Source: an uncultured Gemmatimonadota bacterium
GTDB taxonomy: Bacteria > Gemmatimonadota > Gemmatimonadetes > Gemmatimonadales > Gemmatimonadaceae
Assembly (NCBI GenBank): GCA_946887155.1
Contig: CAMPKM010000047.1
Location: 1-12,681, forward strand
Reading direction: 5' to 3'
DNA: 12,681 nt
Part shown: positions 6,878 to 12,681 of the stretch, piece after piece
Layout of the letters: each line of letters begins with the position of its first letter
Position numbering within the stretch: position 1 is the stretch's first letter
The notes under the pieces: generated by a model
Told to the model about the DNA's origin: nothing
The model's database searches: none
The model's input: the letters and a program-made list of their open reading frames with translations, nothing else
Program-made: the position numbers and the translations under genes

Positions 6878-7830
6878 TGCTGACGACGGCGGATTTCGAG
6901 GCCGCTCGCGAACGGATTGCGCCTGACATCAAGCGCACGCCGCTGCTGACATCACGGCAACTAAGTGAGGCGACTGGATACGACATCCGGCTCAAGGCCG
7001 AGATCTTCCAGCGTGTGGGTTCGTACAAGATCCGCGGGCCGCTGAACAAGTTCGCGTTGATGCCTGACGAGCAGAAGCGCCGGGGCGTCGTCTGCTCCTC
7101 GGCGGGAAATCACGCGCAGGGTGTCGCGCTCGCCGCGAAGCTGCATGGGATGCGCGCGGTGGTGTGCATGGCCGAGAACGCGACGCCGGCCAAGATCGCG
7201 GCCACGCGCGGATACGGTGCCGAAGTCGTGCTGCATGGAACGATCTGGGACGAGGCCAATGAAAAGGCGAAGGAGCTCGTGCGCGATGAAGGACTCACGT
7301 ACGTCCATCCGTTCGATGATGCCGAGCTGATCGCGGGGCAGGGCACGTTAGGCCTCGAAATCGTGCAGGACTGGCCCGAGGTCGACGCTATTGTTGTACC
7401 GATTGGCGGTGGTGGCCTGATCTCCGGCGTGTCGATGGCCGCGAAGAGCTTCAACCCGAAGATCCGCATCATCGGCGTGGAGTCTTCCGATGGGCCCGCC
7501 ATGCAGAAAAGCGTGGAGTCCGGGAAGTTGGAGACGATCGATTGCCGGACGATCATCGACGGCCTTCGAGTGAAGCGATGCGGAGAGCTCAACTTCTCGG
7601 TGGTGCAGCGTTTCGTCGACGAGATTGTGTCCTTGCCCGATCGCGAAATCTTCGAGGCGATGATCTGGGTCATGGAACGCTGCAAGCTCGTGGTCGAAGG
7701 CGCGGCGGCGGCGCCGGTCGGGGCACTGCTTCATGGCTTGGTAAAGGTGCCGGCGGGCGCTCGTGTCGCGGTCGTGCTGTCCGGCGGCAACGCGAATCTC
7801 GATCAACTCCGCGGATTGCGATGGAACTAG
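6859..7830 (+). CDS. PLP-dependent threonine/serine dehydratase (short form without ACT domain)
   Basis: The product is a 323-residue fold-type II PLP enzyme. It is expected to deaminate threonine to 2-oxobutanoate, or serine to pyruvate, in the cytoplasm. Lys57 in GSYKIRG is the Schiff-base lysine, SSAGNHAQG (80-88) binds substrate carboxylate, and GGGG (183-186) in PIGGGGLISG binds the PLP phosphate. It lacks the C-terminal ACT regulatory domains of biosynthetic IlvA, so it resembles catabolic TdcB or serine racemase-type enzymes, which sequence alone cannot separate. The start is uncertain: ATG 6859 and GTG 6862 lie inside the inverted repeat with GAGGA only a few nt away, and TTG 6877 would start at the first family-like residues (TTADFEAARERI). 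Residues 1-7 (MVSDPFL) are encoded by the repeat arm. Confidence 0.9.
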   Translation: MVSDPFLLTTADFEAARERIAPDIKRTPLLTSRQLSEATGYDIRLKAEIFQRVGSYKIRGPLNKFALMPDEQKRRGVVCSSAGNHAQGVALAAKLHGMRAVVCMAENATPAKIAATRGYGAEVVLHGTIWDEANEKAKELVRDEGLTYVHPFDDAELIAGQGTLGLEIVQDWPEVDAIVVPIGGGGLISGVSMAAKSFNPKIRIIGVESSDGPAMQKSVESGKLETIDCRTIIDGLRVKRCGELNFSVVQRFVDEIVSLPDREIFEAMIWVMERCKLVVEGAAAAPVGALLHGLVKVPAGARVAVVLSGGNANLDQLRGLRWN

Positions 7831-7871
7831 CTCCTGTGGTTTCCGCGGGCAGGGCTCGACCTTCGAGTTAC

Positions 7872-7932
7872 CGCGAATGAGCGCGAATCGTTTCTGGCGC
7901 TACCCGGGTCGGTCTTCGTCTCACATTCGCGC
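7872..7932. repeat. CGCGAAT-type inverted and direct repeats before the VCBS gene
   Basis: CGCGAATG (7872-7879) and GCGCGAAT (7881-7888) form a direct pair. Each can pair with the mirrored CATTCGCGC (7924-7932). This gives alternative stem-loops in the 111-bp gap between the dehydratase and the VCBS gene, ending 10 nt before ATG 7942. It may be a decayed dispersed repeat or a 5' hairpin. The rest of the gap shows no gene or clear promoter. Confidence 0.4.
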
Positions 7933-7941
7933 GCGTCCGCG

Positions 7942-9402
7942 ATGACTCGCAGTTTCCCGCTTGGCATTCTGTTCCTGATTGGCGTCGTGCCGCAGAGTGC
8001 TGCGCCACGGTTCGAGCCAATCCAGCAAGCGCTGTTCGGTACCGGCGGCACGCTTACCAACGCCTTTGCTGACTACGATCGCGATGGCGACCTCGATTTC
8101 TACATTGGCTTCAATGGCGCCGCGAACCGGCTCTATCGGAACGATCGCGGCACGTTCGCCGACGTTGCGGCCGATGCTGGCGTGGCCGACGCGCGCTCCA
8201 CGAGGTCCGTCGCCTGGGGCGACTACGACCACGACGACGATCCGGATCTGCTGCTTGGATTCGCGCCGGGGCCCGAATCAATCCTCAAGCTCTATCGCAA
8301 CGATCGAGGGCAATTCATCGATGTCACCCAGGCATCGGGCCTTGCACGCGACTCGGGAGCGGTCAGGCAGTTTTCCTGGATAGACATCGACGGCGACAAC
8401 GATCTCGACCTGTTTGTCGCGCTGCGCGATCGCCCTAACGCGATGTACCGTAACGATGGTGGCCGGTTCATGGACGTGGCCGCGGGCATGGGACTCGGCG
8501 ACACGCGCCGTACCGTTGGTGCGCTCTGGTTCGACTACGAGGAAGACGGCGACCTTGACCTGTACGTCGCCAACCAGGATGGCGACGCCAATGGCCTGTT
8601 TCAGAATGACAAAGGCCGGTTCACGGACGTTGCGTTGCAGGCCGGCGTTGCCTGGGGTGGACGGCAGCCTGACGAGCGAACGAACGGCACGGTGCGTCCT
8701 TGCACGGCTGACATCGATGGCGACGGACACCTCGACCTTTTTGCCGCCAACTACGGCCGCAATGGTTTGATGCTGTACCGGGGTAACGGGCGTTTCGAGG
8801 ATGTGTCGGCCGCGTGGGGCGTCGACAGGGATGCTCGTTATGATTCGTGTGCCTTTTCCGACTTCGACCACGACGGCCGGATCGACCTCTACGTGAACGG
8901 CACCGTCACCGGCGGCGTCAGTTATCCCGACTACCTGTATCGCAACACCGGCAGTCAGTTCGTCGAGGTCACGCCTGACTACATCACTGCGTTGCAAGCG
9001 GATCACGGCGTGCAATGGGCTGACGTCGACGGTGATGGCGACGAAGACCTGGCCCTGACCGGACAGCGGCCCGATGGCATGCACTCGGTTTTTCGAAATC
9101 TCAGCGAGAGTGCGGCGCGATCGGTAAGGGTTCGCGTGCTCGATCAAGCAGGTCACTCAACCCGAGCAGGCGCCGAGGTTCGCGTGTATGAGGCCGGGAC
9201 GCGCCGGTTGATCGCGATGAGACTGCAGGACACGGGCTCCGGCTACAACGCGCAGAACGACATGGCGGTGCAGGTCGGGTTGCCGACGGCCGGTGCAGTC
9301 GATGTCGAGGTGACCTGGCCGTCGGCAGGCCGGCGAACTGTGAGTGTCGTTCGCAACGTTCGCCCGGGCTCGAAAGCGATCACGCTGCGAACCAGGCCCT
9401 GA
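7942..9402 (+). CDS. Secreted FG-GAP/VCBS-repeat protein (CRTAC1-like)
   Basis: The product has 486 residues. A short hydrophobic N-terminus (about 1-20, ending QSAA) looks like a signal peptide. Seven calcium-binding-type loops follow at about 50-residue spacing: DYDRDGDLD (44-52), DYDHDDDPD (94-102), DIDGDNDLD (148-156), DYEEDGDLD (198-206), DIDGDGHLD (257-265), DFDHDGRID (307-315) and DVDGDGDED (361-369). This is a seven-bladed integrin-like propeller. Residues about 395-486 form a beta domain resembling the ASPIC/UnbV C-terminal module of CRTAC1-like proteins. It should be extracellular or envelope-bound, with a binding role; no catalytic site is visible. ATG 7942 has no clear Shine-Dalgarno. 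The stop lies 9 bp before the second REP-like repeat. Confidence 0.9.
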   Translation: MTRSFPLGILFLIGVVPQSAAPRFEPIQQALFGTGGTLTNAFADYDRDGDLDFYIGFNGAANRLYRNDRGTFADVAADAGVADARSTRSVAWGDYDHDDDPDLLLGFAPGPESILKLYRNDRGQFIDVTQASGLARDSGAVRQFSWIDIDGDNDLDLFVALRDRPNAMYRNDGGRFMDVAAGMGLGDTRRTVGALWFDYEEDGDLDLYVANQDGDANGLFQNDKGRFTDVALQAGVAWGGRQPDERTNGTVRPCTADIDGDGHLDLFAANYGRNGLMLYRGNGRFEDVSAAWGVDRDARYDSCAFSDFDHDGRIDLYVNGTVTGGVSYPDYLYRNTGSQFVEVTPDYITALQADHGVQWADVDGDGDEDLALTGQRPDGMHSVFRNLSESAARSVRVRVLDQAGHSTRAGAEVRVYEAGTRRLIAMRLQDTGSGYNAQNDMAVQVGLPTAGAVDVEVTWPSAGRRTVSVVRNVRPGSKAITLRTRP

Positions 9403-9411
9403 TCATCCGGG

Positions 9412-9492
9412 TCAATGGGGTCAGACTCGATCGAACTTCTGACCCAACGTGCTCCGGGTTTCGGTGTTTTCAATCGAGTCTGACCGCATTGA
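9412..9492. repeat. REP-like inverted repeat, second copy of the GGGGTCAGAC family
   Basis: The arms at 9412-9435 and 9469-9492 are reverse complements at 22 of 24 positions. The left arm reads TCAATGGGGTCAGAC followed by TCGATCGAA. A nested perfect 8-bp stem (GGGTCAGA at 9418-9425 with TCTGACCC at 9438-9445) offers an alternative fold. GGGGTCAGAC is identical to the core at 6799-6808, while the flanks differ. The repeat fills the gap between the VCBS gene and the permease. A GTG at 9449 inside it extends the permease frame but is not believed to be the start. Confidence 0.8.
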
Positions 9493-9526
9493 TCACCCCA
9501 TTACGCCTCACCCGCAGGGAATCGAC

Positions 9527-10837
9527 TTGGCCGATCAGGCATCGAAACTGAAGCGCGCGATCCGGCTTCCCCACGCGACCGCGATGGTCGTGGGAACCAT
9601 CATCGGCGCATCGATCTTCGTCCAGCCGTCCGAAGTGACCAGCCAGGTTCACTCGGTCGGCGGTGTACTCCTCGTCTGGTTGCTCGCCGGGCTGCTCACG
9701 CTCATCGGGTCGCTGGTCTGCGCCGAGCTGGCGTCGACGTTCACCCGGACTGGCGGTGTGTACGTCTACCTGTCCGAGGCGTTCCATCCATCGTTAGGTT
9801 TCCTCTGGGGCTGGGCGATGCTCCTCACGATGCACTCGGGGATCATCGCCGCCATCGCCACCGTGTTCGCGCGTTACACCGCCTTCTTCTTCCCCATGGG
9901 CACCTGGGGAAGCCGCGCGGTCGCCATTGCCGTGATCATCGTGCTGTCCGCCATCAATTACCTTGGGGTCAGGCATGGGAGCCGGCTGCAGACTCTGTTC
10001 ACCGGCGGCAAGATGCTGGCGGTGGCCGCCATCGTCGGGCTGGGATTCGGCCTGGGCGGCCGTGTGCCGGAGCACTTCGTGGGCTCGGCATCGACGGACG
10101 ACTCGCTCGGCGGGTTTCTCCTGGCGATGGTGGCTGGTCTCTTTGCCTACGGCGGCTGGCACATGGTGACGTACAGCTCCGAGGAAACCGTCGAGCCGGC
10201 GAAGACCATTCCCCGTGCGCTGCTCATCGGCACACTGGTCGTGACGGCGTCGTACATGGCCATGACCGCGGTCTACATGTACGTCCTGCCGCTGGACCAG
10301 GTCGCGTCCTCGACGCGCGTCGCGGCTGATCTGGCAGATGCTTTGACCGGGTCTGGCGGCGCCGCCGCCATGTCAGCGATCGTGATGTTCTCGACGTTCG
10401 GCGGGCTCGCCGGGATTATTCTCGCCGGGCCGCGTGTGTACTACGCGATGGCGCAGGACGGAATGCTGTTCTCGTGGTTCGGGGCCGTGCATCCGGTATA
10501 TGGTACACCGCACCGCGCCATCATTCTGCAGGCGATCTGGTCCTCCGCGCTCGTCGCCACCGGCACATTCCGCGCGCTGTTCACGCGCGTGGTGTACACC
10601 GAATGGATCTTCTTCGCGCTGATGGCGATCGGCCTCATGCTGCTGCGGAAGCGCCGGGACATATCGCGCCAATATTCCATTCCACTGTATCCGTTCGCGC
10701 CGCTACTGTTCATCGTGTCGTCGCTGGCGATCGTGGCCAACACGCTCATGACGAACCCGCGGGACAGCGCAATCGGTCTTGGCCTCGTATTGGTTGGCCT
10801 GCCGGTCTATTTCCTGTGGCTCCGACGGCGCACCTGA
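9527..10837 (+). CDS. APC-superfamily amino-acid permease (LAT-like)
   Basis: The product is a 436-residue integral membrane protein with about 12 hydrophobic segments. GTIIGASIF (23-31) is the broken TM1 substrate-binding motif of APC transporters. FAYGGWH (206-212) followed by SSEE (217-220) and EPAKTIPRAL is the TM6 region characteristic of LAT/SLC7-like amino-acid transporters. It should move neutral or related amino acids across the inner membrane. TTG 9527 is chosen over the upstream in-frame GTG 9449 because AGGGA lies 6 nt before it, because MADQASKLKRAIRLP fits family N-termini, and because the upstream 26 codons are repeat sequence. The amidohydrolase begins 33 nt after its stop, so the two are likely cotranscribed. 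Confidence 0.9.
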   Translation: MADQASKLKRAIRLPHATAMVVGTIIGASIFVQPSEVTSQVHSVGGVLLVWLLAGLLTLIGSLVCAELASTFTRTGGVYVYLSEAFHPSLGFLWGWAMLLTMHSGIIAAIATVFARYTAFFFPMGTWGSRAVAIAVIIVLSAINYLGVRHGSRLQTLFTGGKMLAVAAIVGLGFGLGGRVPEHFVGSASTDDSLGGFLLAMVAGLFAYGGWHMVTYSSEETVEPAKTIPRALLIGTLVVTASYMAMTAVYMYVLPLDQVASSTRVAADLADALTGSGGAAAMSAIVMFSTFGGLAGIILAGPRVYYAMAQDGMLFSWFGAVHPVYGTPHRAIILQAIWSSALVATGTFRALFTRVVYTEWIFFALMAIGLMLLRKRRDISRQYSIPLYPFAPLLFIVSSLAIVANTLMTNPRDSAIGLGLVLVGLPVYFLWLRRRT

Positions 10838-10870
10838 TTCACGTTCATCCTGCCCAGAGACAAAAACCAG

Positions 10871-11854
10871 ATGATCATCGACGTACATAATCACTACTAT
10901 CCGCCCGAATTCATCGCGGCCGTCAAGAAAGGACCGAGCAAGTACACCGTTGAAACGGACCAGGACGGGAACCCGGTCCTCGTTTCGCCCGGCGACAAGA
11001 ACTTCGTCGTGCCCGGGCATCGGGACATCGACTATCGCGAGAAGGTGATCGCCGATGCCGGCATCGACATGCAGGTGATCACGTTGACGGGACCGGGGTC
11101 GACCCTCGAGGAGCCGAAGCAGTCGGCATATTTCGCCAGCCTGGTGAACGACGCGCTCGCGAAGATCAAGTCGGAGCGGTCGCGGCATTTCACGTCGCTG
11201 GCGACGCTGCCGCTGAACGATCCGGCGGCATCGGTGAAGGAGCTCGACCGGGCGATTTCCATGGGATTTGCCGGCGTGCTGGTGTACGCGAGCGTGAACG
11301 GTGTCCAGTTGCGCGATCCTCGTTATGAACCGCTGTGGGAGCGTGCGAACGAACACGGCGCCGTCGTTCACATTCATCCGAACTACCCAGCTGGTGTCGA
11401 GACCATGGAAGACTACTGGCTCATGCCGCTGGTCGGGTTCATGTTCGATACGACGCTGGCCGCGGCGGGCCTGGTGTTCGCCGGCATCCCGAGACGCTAC
11501 CCGCGCATCAAGTGGATCCTTGGCCATCTCGGTGGCGCCATCCCGTACATCGCGGAGCGACTCGACCGTGGCTTCGAGGCTTATCCCGAGAACCGGGTCA
11601 ATATCGACCGGCCCCCCAGTGAATACCTGAAGAAGTTCTACTACGACACGGTCAATTTTGACACGGGCGCGCTGCGGCTCGCGGTGGAGTTCGCGGGATC
11701 GAGCCAGTTGCTGGCGGGTAGCGACTATCCGCACCTCATCAGCAGCATGTCCGGAATGAAGGAGAGCATCGGAGCGCTACCGATTTCAGCCGCGGAAAAG
11801 GCGATGATCCTCGGTGGGAATGCGGCCAGGCTCTATGGAATCTCGCAATCGTAA
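10871..11854 (+). CDS. Amidohydrolase-2 family metal-dependent hydrolase/decarboxylase (ACMSD-like)
   Basis: The product is a 327-residue TIM-barrel protein of the Amidohydro_2 group, which includes ACMSD and related non-oxidative decarboxylases of aromatic acids as well as hydrolases. Metal and catalytic residues are visible: H6 and H8 (DVHNHYYP), H167/H169 (VHIHP), H219 (LGHLGG) and D285 (GSDYPH). It has no signal peptide, so it is cytoplasmic. ATG 10871 is followed directly by the conserved beta-strand with HxH, which supports this start; only a weak purine stretch lies upstream. The 33-nt gap from the permease suggests that the pair imports and degrades one compound. The substrate cannot be told from sequence. 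Confidence 0.88.
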   Translation: MIIDVHNHYYPPEFIAAVKKGPSKYTVETDQDGNPVLVSPGDKNFVVPGHRDIDYREKVIADAGIDMQVITLTGPGSTLEEPKQSAYFASLVNDALAKIKSERSRHFTSLATLPLNDPAASVKELDRAISMGFAGVLVYASVNGVQLRDPRYEPLWERANEHGAVVHIHPNYPAGVETMEDYWLMPLVGFMFDTTLAAAGLVFAGIPRRYPRIKWILGHLGGAIPYIAERLDRGFEAYPENRVNIDRPPSEYLKKFYYDTVNFDTGALRLAVEFAGSSQLLAGSDYPHLISSMSGMKESIGALPISAAEKAMILGGNAARLYGISQS

Positions 11855-11884
11855 GCGTCATGCGGGAACAAGCAAGATTCAGCG

Positions 11885-11911
11885 ACCAGTAACCAGTTAC
11901 CGTTGGCCCAA
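11885..11911. repeat. Short CCAGTWA tandem / GTAAC-CA-GTTAC palindrome
   Basis: In the 58-bp gap before the DUF2277 gene, CCAGTAA is directly followed by CCAGTTA and then CCGTTGG. Together they contain the palindrome GTAAC-CA-GTTAC. It could be an operator or a remnant of a dispersed repeat. Confidence 0.3.
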
Positions 11912-11912
11912 C

Positions 11913-12179
11913 ATGTGCCGAAACATCAAGGTTCTCGCCAACTTCGAGCCGCCCGCCACGGACGACGAAGTCCGCGCGTCTGCGCTGCAATTTGTCCGGA
12001 AGCTGAGTGGAACAACGAAGCCGTCGAAGGCGAATGAAGAAGCATTCAACCAGGCCGTCGAGGAAGTGACGGCCTGCGCCAGACGGCTGGTCGATTCGCT
12101 CGTGATTCACGCCCCGCCGCGCGACCGGGAGATCGAGGCCCAGAAAGCGAAAGAGCGATCGCTTCGCCGCTTCGGTTAA
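11913..12179 (+). CDS. DUF2277 family small protein
   Basis: The product has 88 residues beginning MCRNIKVLANFEPPATDDEVRAS, the hallmark N-terminus of DUF2277 (usually MCRNIKxLxNFEPPAT). It continues with ALQFVRKLSG and KPSKANEEAF and ends with a charged helix (PPRDREIEAQKAKERSLRRFG). The family is conserved in many bacteria, cytoplasmic by appearance, and of unknown function; its members match the full length of this protein. The in-frame region upstream (from 11814) overlaps the amidohydrolase and does not fit the family, so ATG 11913 is chosen. There is no clear Shine-Dalgarno. It sits 58 nt after the amidohydrolase stop in the same direction. Confidence 0.9.
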   Translation: MCRNIKVLANFEPPATDDEVRASALQFVRKLSGTTKPSKANEEAFNQAVEEVTACARRLVDSLVIHAPPRDREIEAQKAKERSLRRFG

Positions 12180-12180
12180 G

Positions 12181-12220
12181 GGGCGATTTTCGCGGTGAGG
12201 GCGATTTTCGCGGGGAGGGC
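12181..12220. repeat. 18-bp tandem repeat, two copies plus part of a third
   Basis: GGGCGATTTTCGCGGTGA (12181-12198) is followed by a copy at 12199-12216 with one change (T to G), then GGGC. Each unit contains the mini-palindrome GCGA-TTT-TCGC. It lies immediately after the DUF2277 stop and adjoins the large palindrome. It may act in transcript ending or be an expansion at the edge of the repeat element. Confidence 0.75.
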
Positions 12221-12222
12221 CT

Positions 12223-12384
12223 GAACGCGGATCAAGCTGGTTCAGCAGATGAACACGGGTACTTCGAGGCGACAGCCGGCACACCCTGAAGTCCGGATGC
12301 CCAGACAGAAGCCTTCGTCTGGCGTGTGCCGGCTGTCGCCTTGCAGTTCAGTGTTTGTCCGTTGAACCCGCCTGATCCGCGTTC
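12223..12384. repeat. 162-bp near-palindromic repeat element
   Basis: The left half (12223-12284) and right half (12384-12324) mirror each other. The outer 36 positions match at about 29, starting GAACGCGGATCA; a short divergent patch follows; then 18 bp match perfectly (AGGCGACAGCCGGCACAC at 12267-12284 with 12324-12341). The centre carries a further stem, CCAGAC (12301-12306) with GTCTGG (12317-12322). It looks like a MITE- or REP-like hairpin element. The right half overlaps the 3' end of the minus-strand gene entering from the right edge and supplies its stop codon. No gene is encoded between 12180 and 12347. Confidence 0.85.
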
Positions 12385-12681
12385 CGCCTTTCCGCGGAGA
12401 TCGCCGTAACCACGAGCCAGGGACTGGTTGATGCGGAATGATTCGCAGCGCGGATCGCAGTAAACGGGAATGGCTGGATGCCGACGTTAGGCACGTCGAT
12501 CTGACCGGTGGCGGTGTCGCCCTTGACCGTGCCGGAGAAGTTGACCGAGATGGCGGTGCCCTCGATGTTCAGGTTCACGGTGAACCAGATGTCGCTACCC
12601 GCCACTCCGCCGTCCGAGATGTTCACGGCACCGAACTCCGTGTTTGCCGTTCCCCAGAGCGTGTCCGCGGATTGTTCGAAC
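12348..12681 (-). CDS. C-terminal part of a beta-rich protein entering from the right edge (partial)
   Basis: The reverse strand is open from the window edge (codon beginning at 12680) to TGA 12350-12348, 110 codons. Residues 1-80 alternate hydrophobic and polar residues (DIWFTVNLNIEGTAISVNFSG, GDTATGQIDVPNVG, FPFTAIR) and look like a small beta-sandwich. This resembles C-terminal domains found at the end of secreted amidohydrolases and related proteins in these phyla, but I cannot assign the family with confidence. The tail after PFTAIR is unlike the rest, and its last 11 codons (NADQAGSTDKH) are encoded by the arm of the palindromic element. The native C-terminus was therefore probably altered by insertion. 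Confidence 0.6.
   Translation of the reverse strand, partial: FEQSADTLWGTANTEFGAVNISDGGVAGSDIWFTVNLNIEGTAISVNFSGTVKGDTATGQIDVPNVGIQPFPFTAIRAANHSASTSPWLVVTAISAERRNADQAGSTDKH

Noticed and set aside
8278..9156. Minus-strand open frame opposite the VCBS gene
   Set aside because: Its repeated pattern simply mirrors the Asp-rich loops of the true gene.
9449..9526. GTG start of the permease inside the inverted repeat
   Set aside because: It adds 26 non-family residues encoded by the repeat, while TTG 9527 has a well-spaced AGGGA and a family-like N-terminus.
10703..11734. Minus-strand open frame opposite the permease end and the amidohydrolase
   Set aside because: Antisense shadow; the plus-strand genes have intact family motifs across this whole stretch.

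Overview
The window is high-GC, gene-dense bacterial DNA. The gene set includes a six-bladed-propeller lipoprotein, a secreted M20 peptidase, a very long secreted VPS10/BNR propeller protein, an FG-GAP/VCBS secreted protein and DUF2277. Together with the many intergenic palindromic repeats this fits a soil-type Gemmatimonadota, or less likely Acidobacteriota, chromosome. That placement is inference from protein style only. I see no rRNA, tRNA, CRISPR array, phage gene or transposase.

Left part (1-2925). A minus-strand pair encodes an exported M20 metallopeptidase (start 2438) and, 9 nt downstream, a propeller lipoprotein that runs off the left edge. A 211-bp divergent gap holding an imperfect palindrome separates them from a small plus-strand CPXCG zinc-ribbon-like protein.

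Middle (2948-6796). A minus-strand VapBC-type toxin-antitoxin pair has coupled reading frames: a TTG start overlaps the antitoxin TGA. Its predicted promoter overlaps a perfect TATAAT box facing the other way. That box precedes a 39-codon leader frame with a strong Shine-Dalgarno, whose TGA overlaps the ATG of the 1015-residue VPS10/BNR protein. The toxin-antitoxin operon and the large secreted protein may therefore share one control region.

Right part (6795-12681). Plus-strand genes encode a short PLP-dependent threonine/serine dehydratase, an FG-GAP/VCBS protein, a LAT-like APC amino-acid permease, an ACMSD-like amidohydrolase 33 nt behind the permease, and a DUF2277 protein. A minus-strand gene enters from the right edge and ends inside a 162-bp near-palindrome. 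Two inverted repeats sharing the core GGGGTCAGAC lie at 6795-6877 and 9412-9492. The first spans exactly from the stop codon of one gene to the start codon of the next. The dehydratase, permease and amidohydrolase suggest amino-acid or aromatic-acid catabolism, but only the permease-amidohydrolase spacing supports real co-expression.

A further signal is the hexamer GTTAGG: ten copies, eight on the plus strand whatever the gene direction. All six in-frame TTA leucine codons that I found lie inside it.
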